From positions 1 to 53,493 of the forward strand of contig JAGUYC010000066.1 of NCBI GenBank assembly GCA_020061515.1: a stretch of DNA of 53,493 nucleotides, in the 5' to 3' direction. Of the stretch, positions 1 to 8,883 are shown piece by piece. Each line of letters opens with the position of its first letter. Positions within the stretch are counted from its first letter, which is position 1. The notes under the pieces are model-generated. The model was not told where the DNA came from. It worked only from the letters and a program-made list of their open reading frames with translations, and did not search any database. The translations under genes were made by a program, and so were the position numbers. Origin of the DNA: Gemmatimonadota bacterium. GTDB lineage: Bacteria > Orphanbacterota > Orphanbacteria > Orphanbacterales > Orphanbacteraceae.

Positions 1-108
1 GGCCGAGACGTCGCGCACCTCGCGGTCGATGGAGCCGCGCACCTCGCGCACGGAGAGAGCGGGAAGAAGCGTCGCGAGCGAGAGGCCGGGACGGTCCTTC
101 ACCATCAT
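1..108 (-). CDS. murE: MurE N-terminal fragment (UDP-MurNAc-tripeptide synthetase), cut by window edge
   Basis: The translation from the ATG at 108 reads MMVKDRPGLSLATLLPAL, followed by a stretch resembling the SVREVRG...VRDVS start of MurE ligases. MurE adds the third residue (usually meso-diaminopimelate) to UDP-MurNAc-L-Ala-D-Glu in the cytoplasm. Only about 36 residues lie in the window, so no catalytic motif is visible. The start overlaps the ftsI stop as ATGA, and gene order (ftsI then murE) is that of a dcw cluster. The call rests on the short N-terminal similarity plus position. Confidence 0.75.
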   Translation of the reverse strand, partial: MMVKDRPGLSLATLLPALSVREVRGSIDREVRDVSA

Positions 109-2090
109 GGCTCGCTCCCCACGAGCGTGCACGCGATCCCCGATCGAAGAAGCGTTCCCGGCGCGGGATCCTGCGAGGCGACCGTCCCCGACCCGCGGAC
201 GCGGACCGCCGCCTCGGCGCGAAGAAGCACCGCTTTCGCCTCGCGGAGGAAGCGCCCCGTGCAGTCGGGCATCGTCTCCGGAAGGCACGCGGCGAAGGAG
301 GGCTCGGGCTCGGCGCGCGCAGGCTCCCCCGCGTGGGCCCAGGTCGCGACCGCTTCCCGGCGAAGCGTGGGGAGGAACGGCTCGGCAATCTCCGAGCACG
401 CCGCCTTGAGGAAGATCTCCCGGACCACCGGGCCCGCGACGGCTCCCCCGTAATAGACGCGGGAGACATCGACGAGGACCACGGCCAAGACGATCCTCGG
501 GTCGTCGGCCGGCGCGTAGCCGATGAACGAGGGGGTGAACCGCGTGTCCGAGTAGCCGCCCCCCTCGACGATCATCTCGGCGGTCCCCGTCTTCCCCGCG
601 AGACGCCAGAGGGGAACGTCGAGGCCCTTGCCGGTCCCGCGGAGCACGACCCCCCGCATGCAGTCCCGCATGAGCGCCGCGGTCTCCGAGGAGACGACGC
701 GGCGGACCGCCCGCGAGCGGAAGCGTTCGCGAACGGTCCCGTCCGGATTCAGGATCGACTCGACGATGCGGGGCTCCATGAGAACGCCGTCGTTGGCGAT
801 CGCGGCGTACGCGGCGGTGAGCTGGAGAAGGGTGACCGCGATCTCCTGTCCAAACGCGACCGTTCCGAGCGAGCGGCCGCTCCACTCGCGGGGGCGGCGG
901 AGAAGCCCGGGGAGCTCACCGGGAAGCGCGATTCCGGTGCGCGCCCCGAACCCGAACGCGCGCGAATAGGAATAGAGCTTCTCCACCCCGCGCGCGTAGG
1001 ATCCTTCTCCGCGCCCGCCGAGGCGGTAGCCGATCTGCGCGCTCACGATGTTCGACGACTTCTCGAATCCCTGCCGCCCCGTGAGCCGATCGTAGCGGCT
1101 CGTTCTCGCCTCGCGGACCTTGTAGCTGCCGAAGCTCATCTCGCCGTTGCCGGCGTCGAAGATCTCGTAAGGGGAAACCGCTTGTTCCTCGAAGGCGGCG
1201 GAGTAGGTGACGAGCTTGAACGTCGAGCCCGGCTCGTACTGCGCCGCGATGCAGCGGTTCATCAGGATCGATCCGCCCGAGCGTCTCCGCTCCTCCTCGG
1301 AGAACGAGGTCGCCATCGCGAGCACATCGCCGGTGGACGGCTCCATCGCCATCGCCATCCCCCACGCGGCCCCCGACGACTCGACCGCCTCGATCAGCTC
1401 CTGCTCGACGATCGTCTGGAGGGACGCGTCGAGCGTAAGCTTTACGTCGCAACCGTCGACGGGCGGACGGTAGGGAAAGCCGGGAAGGGAGCGTGGGCCG
1501 ACCTTCGGGATCGCCTGGAGGACCTTCCAGCCGTCCTCGCCGCGGAGGATCGGCTCGAACTCCTTCTCGATCCCCTCAATCCCCTTCATGTCCAGGTCGG
1601 TGACGCCGACGACCTGAAGGGCGAGGTTCTCGAACGGGCGCGTCCTCTCCTTCTCCGGAATGCAGTAGACGCCGGGAAGATCGGCCTCGGCGATCCGGTC
1701 GCCGACCTCCGGGTCGACCTTGCGGGCGATGTAGGCGAAGCGGGAACGTTTCCCGAGCTTCTCACGCACGGCGGATGGACGAATCCCGAGGATCCCTCCG
1801 AGAACCGCGCCGGTCTCGTCCAGGGCGCCGAGCTCCTGAATCCGCGCGGGGTCGGCGATAATCGTGTTCGAGGAGAGCGTCCGCGCGAGCACCTCTCCGT
1901 TCCGGTCGTAGATCCGCCCGCGGTTCGCGGGGATCGCCACGCGGTACTCGTGCTGCTTCTCCGCGCGCTCCCGGTAGTGCTCATGCTTGAGGATCTGAAT
2001 GTTCATGAGGCAGGCGACGAGGTAGACCCAGAGGCATGCCCCTCCGACGCAGACCAGAAACAGACGGTACCGGGCCTGATACGGACTCAC
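105..2090 (-). CDS. ftsI: Septal peptidoglycan transpeptidase FtsI/PBP3 with C-terminal PASTA domain
   Basis: This class B penicillin-binding protein (661 aa) cross-links septal peptidoglycan in the periplasm. An N-terminal membrane anchor (RLFLVCVGGACLWVYLVA) precedes the dimerisation domain (ANRGRIYDRNGEVLA). The transpeptidase domain shows the serine motif STFK, the SSN motif and KTGT. The C-terminal ~60 residues form one PASTA-like repeat (VASQDPAPGTLLRSG), a feature of sporulation or Gram-positive type PBPs and of some FCB-type genomes. The GTG start at 2090 is chosen because it overlaps the ftsL stop as GTGA and directly precedes the anchor; an in-frame ATG at 2231 would run back into ftsL. 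It overlaps murE by 4 nt. Confidence 0.93.
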   Translation of the reverse strand: MSPYQARYRLFLVCVGGACLWVYLVACLMNIQILKHEHYRERAEKQHEYRVAIPANRGRIYDRNGEVLARTLSSNTIIADPARIQELGALDETGAVLGGILGIRPSAVREKLGKRSRFAYIARKVDPEVGDRIAEADLPGVYCIPEKERTRPFENLALQVVGVTDLDMKGIEGIEKEFEPILRGEDGWKVLQAIPKVGPRSLPGFPYRPPVDGCDVKLTLDASLQTIVEQELIEAVESSGAAWGMAMAMEPSTGDVLAMATSFSEEERRRSGGSILMNRCIAAQYEPGSTFKLVTYSAAFEEQAVSPYEIFDAGNGEMSFGSYKVREARTSRYDRLTGRQGFEKSSNIVSAQIGYRLGGRGEGSYARGVEKLYSYSRAFGFGARTGIALPGELPGLLRRPREWSGRSLGTVAFGQEIAVTLLQLTAAYAAIANDGVLMEPRIVESILNPDGTVRERFRSRAVRRVVSSETAALMRDCMRGVVLRGTGKGLDVPLWRLAGKTGTAEMIVEGGGYSDTRFTPSFIGYAPADDPRIVLAVVLVDVSRVYYGGAVAGPVVREIFLKAACSEIAEPFLPTLRREAVATWAHAGEPARAEPEPSFAACLPETMPDCTGRFLREAKAVLLRAEAAVRVRGSGTVASQDPAPGTLLRSGIACTLVGSEP

Positions 2091-2533
2091 CGATCCCGCT
2101 CCCCTCCCCTCGTCTCCTTTCCGAGTCTGCCGACGCGCTCCCAGAAACGATCGAATCTCCGGCCGGCCGAGCCGAGGATGCCGGCGGCGAGCGATCCGCC
2201 GGCCGGCTGCACGGGCGGAGTCTCCCGCCACTCGGGCAGATACGCCTGCCGCTCGGGCTCCGGGAGCTCGAGCGCAAGAGTGGAAAGCGCGATCTCCTCG
2301 ATTCGCTCCCGCTTCGTGAGCGAGGAGATCCGTCCGCGCGCGCGCTCCACATCGTCGCGAAGCCTCTCGAGACGCATCTCAAGATCTCTGTTTTCCTGGT
2401 GGAGGCGGGTCACGGAGAAGCGCTGGTTGACGCAGGCGACAAGCACGATCACCGACACGACGAGAATGGGAGCGAAGCGGCCGGTCCGGATCCCCGCCCG
2501 GAGACCGCTTCGCACGAGGGCTCTCGCGTTCAT
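2087..2533 (-). CDS. ftsL: FtsL-like divisome protein
   Basis: A small bitopic protein (148 aa) with a basic N-terminus, one transmembrane helix (FAPILVVSVIVLVACV, residues ~20-37) and a following coiled coil (HQENRDLEMRLERLRDDVERA). That is the layout of FtsL, which with FtsB and FtsQ activates septal synthesis. FtsL sequences diverge strongly, so the call depends on topology and on its place between rsmH and ftsI. The ATG at 2533 is chosen because it overlaps the rsmH stop as ATGA. The ~60 C-terminal residues after the coiled coil are Pro/Arg rich and look disordered. Confidence 0.75.
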   Translation of the reverse strand: MNARALVRSGLRAGIRTGRFAPILVVSVIVLVACVNQRFSVTRLHQENRDLEMRLERLRDDVERARGRISSLTKRERIEEIALSTLALELPEPERQAYLPEWRETPPVQPAGGSLAAGILGSAGRRFDRFWERVGRLGKETRGGERDR

Positions 2534-3513
2534 CCGTTCCCCCTTCCTTCTCTCCCCTCGGGGGCGATCCGAACCGCCGCGCGGAGTCGGGCGCTCCTCG
2601 CCCGCGGGTTCCTCGCCACCTCCTCCTCGGACGGTCGGATCGCCCGGCGGGAAGATAGATGGAGCGCCGGGGTGCGTCCGCACCGGCAGACTGGCAGGTG
2701 CGGTGGACAGACGCAGCCCCGGGCCCACTCCTGAAAACGTTGCTTGACGACTCGATCTTCGATCGAGTGATACGCGATCACGGCGATGCGCCCGCCCGGC
2801 GCGAGCACGTCCACGGCCTGCGACAGTCCTTCCTCGAGCGAGGCGATCTCCTCGTTCACCTCGATGCGGATCGCTTGGAACACGCGCGCGAGTCCCTTGA
2901 TCCTTCCTTGGGCCGGAAGACGCGAAGAGACAACCTCGGCCAGCCGGCGCGTGCCGGCGATCGGAGCCGTCTCTCGCGCGCGCACGATCGCCCGCGCGAT
3001 CGCCCCGGCGTTCCGTTCTTCCCCCCAGCGGCGGATCATCCTCGCGAGTTCCTCGGCCGAGTAGCCGTTCACCACGTCGTAGGCGCTCCTGGTCCCGCTC
3101 CGGTCCATCCTCATGTCGAGCGCCCCCTCGGTCCGGTAGGAGAACCCGCGCTCGGAACGGTCGATTTGGAAGGAGCCGATCCCGAGGTCGAAGAGGATTC
3201 CCCCCACGCGCCCTTCCGATCCGGGACCGAGGAGCGCGCGAAGATCCCGAAAATTCCCTCGCACCAGATCCACGGGAACCGCGGATCGCACGAAGCGGCG
3301 CCCGGCTTCCTCGAGAATCTCTCCGTCGCGATCGATCCCCACGACACGCTCGATTCCCTCCACGGCATCGAGGACCGCGGCCGTGTGGTTGCCCAGCCCG
3401 AAGGTCGCGTCGACGAAGACTCCGCCCGGGAACGGCCGCAGCGCCTCGGCGACCTCGCGCGCCAAGACCGGTTCGTGGCCCCCTCCGCCGAGGGCCGGGT
3501 CATCGGATCTCAT
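2530..3513 (-). CDS. rsmH: 16S rRNA (cytosine1402-N4)-methyltransferase RsmH
   Basis: RsmH (MraW) methylates N4 of C1402 in 16S rRNA using SAM. The 327-aa product has the family N-terminus (HEPVLAREVAEALRP), the SAM-binding loop DATFGLGNHTAAVLD, GILFDLGIGSFQID and the C-terminal AYHSIEDRVVKQRF. Length is normal for the family. The start at 3513 overlaps the end of mraZ by 14 nt, and the stop overlaps ftsL, so it is translated within the dcw operon. Confidence 0.95.
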   Translation of the reverse strand: MRSDDPALGGGGHEPVLAREVAEALRPFPGGVFVDATFGLGNHTAAVLDAVEGIERVVGIDRDGEILEEAGRRFVRSAVPVDLVRGNFRDLRALLGPGSEGRVGGILFDLGIGSFQIDRSERGFSYRTEGALDMRMDRSGTRSAYDVVNGYSAEELARMIRRWGEERNAGAIARAIVRARETAPIAGTRRLAEVVSSRLPAQGRIKGLARVFQAIRIEVNEEIASLEEGLSQAVDVLAPGGRIAVIAYHSIEDRVVKQRFQEWARGCVCPPHLPVCRCGRTPALHLSSRRAIRPSEEEVARNPRARSARLRAAVRIAPEGREGRGNG

Positions 3514-3973
3514 CGGGACGCGACTTCTCGTGCAACCGAGCCAGCTCCTCGGCGGCCCGCTCGAACGTCATGTCCGATCCGGAGTGGTACGCCTCATAGA
3601 TTTCTGGGTTAAATATTTCAATATGTTGGAACACACCGAGCACGAGCGCCTCGCGGTCGATCTTCGCGTACTCGCGAAGGTCCTTCGAGAGGACGATCCG
3701 GCCTTGCGCGTCAAGAACGCACGGCTTCGCGTGATACCCCATCATGCGGGCGATCCGCCGGACGTTGGTCGATGTGAACGGAAGACGGTGGATCAGGCTC
3801 TCTTCTTCCTCCCATCGGTCGGGAGGATAGAGAGCGATGCAGTGCTCGTAGCCGAGGGTCAGGGTTCCCGAGCGGCCGGGCTCGGGGAAGAGAATCTTGC
3901 GGAAAGCCGCTGGGATGATCACGCGCCCCTTCGAGTCGACGGCGACGCGATGGGAGCCGAGGAGCCGTTCCAC
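3500..3973 (-). CDS. mraZ: Transcriptional regulator MraZ
   Basis: First gene of the division/cell-wall cluster (157 aa). Two AbrB-like SpoVT/MraZ swaps are visible: LLGSHRVAVDSKGRVIIPAAF near residue 5 and PCVLDAQGRIVLSKDLREYA near residue 85, each carrying the DxxGR core. MraZ forms ring oligomers that bind TGGGN repeats upstream of its own operon. The GTG start at 3973 is preceded by GGAGGG about 6 nt upstream. Three such repeats lie in its promoter (4168-4192), so autoregulation is expected. Confidence 0.95.
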   Translation of the reverse strand: MERLLGSHRVAVDSKGRVIIPAAFRKILFPEPGRSGTLTLGYEHCIALYPPDRWEEEESLIHRLPFTSTNVRRIARMMGYHAKPCVLDAQGRIVLSKDLREYAKIDREALVLGVFQHIEIFNPEIYEAYHSGSDMTFERAAEELARLHEKSRPDEIR

Positions 3974-4061
3974 CGTTTCCCTCCGGGTGCGGCGGAAGGC
4001 GGGTGCACTCGCGATTTCCCTTCGCTCGTTTCGGGCGCCGTGCTATCCTTCGCCCGCACGG

Positions 4062-4097
4062 CTGTCGAGATCCGGCCCCCCGGATTCCGCTCGACAG
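4062..4097 (-). promoter_or_regulatory. Stem-loop in the mraZ 5' leader
   Basis: CTGTCGAG at 4062-4069 is complementary to CTCGACAG at 4090-4097, and inside it ATCCGG (4070-4075) pairs with CCGGAT (4080-4085), leaving a 4-nt bulge on one side. It sits in the ~210-nt leader expected for mraZ mRNA. No U tract follows it on the minus strand, so it is a stable leader structure rather than a terminator. Function unknown. Confidence 0.45.
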
Positions 4098-4167
4098 CGA
4101 TGCGAGGAACCCATGGCCTCTGCGCTCCTGCTCGGGGGCTCCGAAACAAACAATAGAGGGGACCGCG

Positions 4168-4221
4168 CCCCACTTCCACCCACGGATCCCCACTTTATGC
4201 CCCCGCTTGGGAGCGTGTCAA
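4168..4221 (-). promoter_or_regulatory. mraZ promoter with three MraZ boxes
   Basis: On the minus strand the -35 TTGACA lies at 4221-4216 and the -10 TAAAGT at 4197-4192, with an 18-nt spacer. Immediately downstream are TGGGG, TGGGT and TGGGG whose first T falls at 4192, 4182 and 4172, exactly one helical turn apart. This is the TGGGN-N5 repeat known as the MraZ operator. The first box touches the -10, so bound MraZ should block initiation. Confidence 0.8.
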
Positions 4222-4385
4222 CACTTTTTTCCCTCTCCGGCGCCCTTTTCCCGCACGTCTTCCCCGCGGCGAAGCGGCTCCCCCCCCGGCTCTCGAATCC
4301 GATCGAAGGAAACGTCGCAACCTCTTATCGAAAGGCGAATTGACCCTCGGCCTGCGAAGGTGGGGAGAAGTGGGAGAAAGAAGAG

Positions 4386-4413
4386 AAAGACCGGACGCGC
4401 CTGTCCGGTCTTT
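4386..4413 (-). terminator. Intrinsic terminator after acyl-CoA dehydrogenase
   Basis: AAAGACCGGAC (4386-4396) and GTCCGGTCTTT (4403-4413) form an 11-bp stem with a 6-nt loop. On the minus strand it starts 22 nt past the acyl-CoA dehydrogenase stop and runs into a pyrimidine-rich TTTCTCTTCTTTC tract. It separates that operon from the mraZ promoter. Confidence 0.8.
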
Positions 4414-4434
4414 TGATGGTTCAAGAATCGCGGG

Positions 4435-5580
4435 TCAGTCCCCTCGGACGACGTCGCGCCCGATCGTGCTTCTCTGGATCTCGGACGTTCCTTCGAAGAT
4501 CTCCGCCGCCTTCGCGTCGCGGTAGATCTGCTCGATGCGATACTCGCGCATGTAGCCGTAGCCGCCGTGAATCTGGATCGCGCGGCTCGCGGTGCGGGTC
4601 GCCGTCTCGGTGGCGAAGAGCTTCGCCTGGCACGCCTGCCTGGCGTACGGAAGGTCCTTCTCCTTCCGCCAGCCCGCCTCGTACGTGAGCAGGCGCGCGG
4701 CGTCGATCTCGGTTCTCATGTCGGCGAAGAGCCACTGGATCCCCTGAAAGTCGGCGATCCGTTGCCCGAACTGCTCGCGCGCGCGCGCGTAGTCGCGCGC
4801 CGCTTCGAAGGCCTCCTCCGCCATGCCGACCGCGGAGGCGGCCACCGCGATCCGTCCGCCGTGGAGCGTCTCGATCGCGATCCGAAGTCCCTTCCCCGGC
4901 GCGCCGAGGAGCGCGCTCTCCGGAACCTCGACGTCGCGGAAGATCAGCTCGCACGTGGGCGAGCTCTTCAGCCCCATCTTGTTCTCCACCGTGCCGACGG
5001 AGAAGCCCGGCGCGGTCGCATCGACGAGAAACGCCGACATCCCGCGGATCGCGCCGCCCCCCCGATCGATCTTCGAGAAGAGGATCACGAAATCGGCGAC
5101 CGAGCCGTTCGTGATGAAGATCTTCGTTCCGTTGATGACGTAGCGGTCTTTCTTCTTCACCGCGGCCGTCTTGATGTGGGTCGCGTCCGATCCGGCGTCC
5201 GGCTCGCTGAGGGCGTAGCACCCGAGAAGCTCTCCCGTCGCGGAGCCGCGGAGATACTTCCGCTTCTGCTCTTCGGTGCCGAAGACGAGGAGCGGATAGT
5301 TGAGGAGCGAATTATGAAGCCCGAGAGTCATCCCCTGCCCGGCGCTCGCGCGGGAGATCTCTTCGGTGGCGATGAGATAGCTCGTGAAGTCGAGCCCCTG
5401 CCCGCCGTATTCCTCCGGGACGCACATGCCGAGGAAGCCGTTCTCGGCAAGCCTCTTGGTGATCGGGCGAGAGAACTCCCCCTTCTCCTCCGCCTCCGCC
5501 GCCTCCTCGCGGATCTCGTCCGCGAACTGGCGCGCCATGTTCCGAATCATCTCTTGCTCTTCGGTCCAACTGAAGTCCAT
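4435..5580 (-). CDS. Acyl-CoA dehydrogenase (short-chain/butyryl-CoA type)
   Basis: FAD enzyme (381 aa) that introduces the alpha,beta double bond into acyl-CoA, passing electrons to ETF. Visible signatures are CYALSEPDAGSD and YVINGTKIFITNG in the N-terminal and middle domains, REQFGQRIADFQGIQWLFADM, and the C-terminal IQIHGGYGYMREY. The catalytic base is expected at Glu363 within FEGTSEIQRSTIGRD, the position used by short- and medium-chain enzymes. The ATG at 5580 is chosen because GGAGAAGAAG directly precedes it and DFSWTEEQ is the family N-terminus. It follows the enoyl-CoA hydratase by 70 nt and is likely co-transcribed with it. Exact chain length specificity cannot be read from sequence. 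Confidence 0.92.
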   Translation of the reverse strand: MDFSWTEEQEMIRNMARQFADEIREEAAEAEEKGEFSRPITKRLAENGFLGMCVPEEYGGQGLDFTSYLIATEEISRASAGQGMTLGLHNSLLNYPLLVFGTEEQKRKYLRGSATGELLGCYALSEPDAGSDATHIKTAAVKKKDRYVINGTKIFITNGSVADFVILFSKIDRGGGAIRGMSAFLVDATAPGFSVGTVENKMGLKSSPTCELIFRDVEVPESALLGAPGKGLRIAIETLHGGRIAVAASAVGMAEEAFEAARDYARAREQFGQRIADFQGIQWLFADMRTEIDAARLLTYEAGWRKEKDLPYARQACQAKLFATETATRTASRAIQIHGGYGYMREYRIEQIYRDAKAAEIFEGTSEIQRSTIGRDVVRGD

Positions 5581-5650
5581 CTTCTTCTCCGGCGGCCGGG
5601 CGGGGCGCACGAACCCTTCGCGCCCGGGCAAGGAGCGGATCCGGGGCCGC

Positions 5651-6433
5651 CTACTTCCCGCGGAACTCCGCTTTCCGTTTCTCGAGGAACGCGCGGCACC
5701 CTTCCTTCGCGTCCTCGGTTCCGCACACGAGCCCGAAGAGGGACGCTTCGTAGGCGCTCCCCTCCTCCAGCGTCATGTCGAGACCGTGATGGATTGCGTC
5801 GAGGGCGCAGCGCACCGCGATCGGTCCGACCTTGTAGATCGGCTCCAGGATCTCCCCGCACGCGTCGAGAAGATTCTCTGGCGGAACGACGCGGTTGACG
5901 AGTCCGATTCGAAGCGCCTCGTCGGCGAGGACCTTGCGTCCGGTCGCGACGATCTCCGAGGCGATTCCTTTCCCGACGAGCCGCGCGAGGCGCTGGGTCC
6001 CGCCGTAGCCGGGGATCACCCCGAGACTGACCTCCGGGAGCCCGAAGACCGCCTTCTCCGAGGCGACGCGCATCGTGCACGCGAGCGCGAGCTCGCATCC
6101 TCCGCCGAGAGCGAAGCCGTTCACGGCCGCGATCACCGGCTTTCCGATCTTCTCGATCAGCCCGAACACGTGCTGCCCGGAGAGGGAGAACGCGCGGGCG
6201 CCTTCCGCGTCGAGCGCGGCGATCTCGTTGATGTCGGCCCCCGCCACGAAGGCGCGGTCCCCCTCGCCGGTGACGATCACGCCTCCCACCGAGGAATCCC
6301 TTTTGAGTTCAAGGAAAACCTCGCGGAGCTCGTTCATCGTCTCCTTGTTCAGGGCGTTCAGGACCTTCGGGCGGTTGATGCGGACGACCGCCGTCTTTCC
6401 GGTCCGATCGACGACGAGATGCTTCGCCTCCAT
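5651..6433 (-). CDS. Enoyl-CoA hydratase / crotonase
   Basis: A 260-aa crotonase-fold hydratase that adds water to trans-2-enoyl-CoA. It has the oxyanion-hole segments FVAGADINEIAALD and NGFALGGGCELALACT, and FGLPEVSLGVIPGYGGTQRLARL, which carry the two conserved Glu residues of true enoyl-CoA hydratases (in GGGCE and LPEV). Length is standard. Placed directly upstream of acyl-CoA dehydrogenase, it would catalyse the next step of beta-oxidation, or the reverse in butyrate metabolism. A TTGACA-N18-TAGCCT promoter lies upstream at 6600-6629. Confidence 0.93.
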   Translation of the reverse strand: MEAKHLVVDRTGKTAVVRINRPKVLNALNKETMNELREVFLELKRDSSVGGVIVTGEGDRAFVAGADINEIAALDAEGARAFSLSGQHVFGLIEKIGKPVIAAVNGFALGGGCELALACTMRVASEKAVFGLPEVSLGVIPGYGGTQRLARLVGKGIASEIVATGRKVLADEALRIGLVNRVVPPENLLDACGEILEPIYKVGPIAVRCALDAIHHGLDMTLEEGSAYEASLFGLVCGTEDAKEGCRAFLEKRKAEFRGK

Positions 6434-6526
6434 GTTCGCCTCCCCTCTCTTCGTTCGAATCGAGAAGCGCCGCGCTCCGTCCGGACGGTCCGCCGCCCGG
6501 CCGGATGCGTGTCCCTTGCCTCGCGC

Positions 6527-6598
6527 GGAGAGCGTGCCGGTCGGTCCGCCGCCGGAAAGAAGCGCCGTCCCTTCCGGAGCGGAACGGTCACGCTCTCC
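6527..6598 (-). promoter_or_regulatory. Long-range inverted repeat in crt leader
   Basis: GGAGAGCGTG at 6527-6536 and CACGCTCTCC at 6589-6598 are perfect 10-bp complements 52 nt apart. The right arm sits at the expected transcription start, so the first bases of the leader could pair with an internal segment. No known riboswitch fold is recognised. Confidence 0.35.
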
Positions 6599-6599
6599 C

Positions 6600-6629
6600 A
6601 GGCTACCGGCACGGCGCGCGGGGTGTCAA
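6600..6629 (-). promoter_or_regulatory. Promoter of crt-acd operon
   Basis: On the minus strand TTGACA (6629-6624), 18-nt spacer, TAGCCT (6605-6600). The expected start near 6593 gives a ~160-nt leader before the crt ATG. Confidence 0.65.
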
Positions 6630-6686
6630 CAGCATTCTCCCCGAGGCGCGGCGCGTAACTCGTTCGAAAGCAAAAGGGTTATCCGA

Positions 6687-6716
6687 TTGACGCGGCGCCC
6701 CGCTTCCCGCTAGTCT
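6687..6716 (+). promoter_or_regulatory. Promoter of mcmA, predicting a leaderless transcript
   Basis: TTGACG (6687-6692), 18-nt spacer, TAGTCT (6711-6716), then only 6 nt (CCTCGC) before the ATG at 6723. No Shine-Dalgarno sequence is present, so transcription should begin at or next to the start codon. Confidence 0.7.
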
Positions 6717-6722
6717 CCTCGC

Positions 6723-8393
<1,671 letters not shown>

Positions 8394-8414
8394 CCTGGCC
8401 GGGGAGGATGCCTC

Positions 8415-8816
8415 TTGAAGATCGTTCGGGTCGATCATGTCGGGATCGCGATGCAGGAGATCGAGTCGATCGGTCCCCTTCTTCGCGCCCTCTTTCCCGA
8501 TCGGGATCCCCACGTGGAGACGGTTCCGGATCAGGGGGTGAAGACGACCTCCCACCGCGCGGGGGAGACGTCCCTCGAGTTCCTCGAGGGGTCCGGCGCG
8601 GATGGCCCGGTCGATCGGTTCCTCGCGAAGCGAGGGAACGGGATCCACCACATCGCGCTCGCGGTCGAGGATCTCGAGGGGGCTCTCGCGGAGCTTCGAG
8701 AAGCCGGCATCCCTCTCATCGACGAGACGCCTCGGCGCGGCGCGGAGGGGAAGCGAATCGCTTTCCTTCATCCGAAGGGGACCGGCGGGATCCTGATCGA
8801 GCTGTGCGAGGCGTGA
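8415..8816 (+). CDS. mce: Methylmalonyl-CoA epimerase
   Basis: VOC-superfamily metalloenzyme (133 aa) that epimerises (S)- and (R)-methylmalonyl-CoA. The two betaalphabetabetabeta halves begin with VDHVGIAMQEIESI and IHHIALAVEDLEGALAEL, containing the metal-binding histidines, and the last strand is GTGGILIELCEA with the conserved Glu. The start codon is TTG at 8415, supported by GGGGAGG ~8 nt upstream. It sits just behind the mutase gene and is probably co-transcribed. Confidence 0.92.
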   Translation: MKIVRVDHVGIAMQEIESIGPLLRALFPDRDPHVETVPDQGVKTTSHRAGETSLEFLEGSGADGPVDRFLAKRGNGIHHIALAVEDLEGALAELREAGIPLIDETPRRGAEGKRIAFLHPKGTGGILIELCEA

Positions 8817-8883
8817 TCCGGGCCGCGCGGCGGCGCGGGTCCTTGTTCTTCATTTCTCAAGGATCGAGAGGCGGCCGAGACCG

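Noticed and set aside
333-2747. Long plus-strand frame of 804 residues opposite ftsI
   Set aside because: It mirrors the minus-strand dcw genes, is Arg/Ala/Glu biased, and lacks any domain; typical antisense shadow in GC-rich DNA.
4361-4375. TGGGG-N5-TGGGA on the plus strand as part of the mraZ operator
   Set aside because: Wrong orientation relative to mraZ, 170 bp from the promoter, and next to the terminator of another operon; could be chance.
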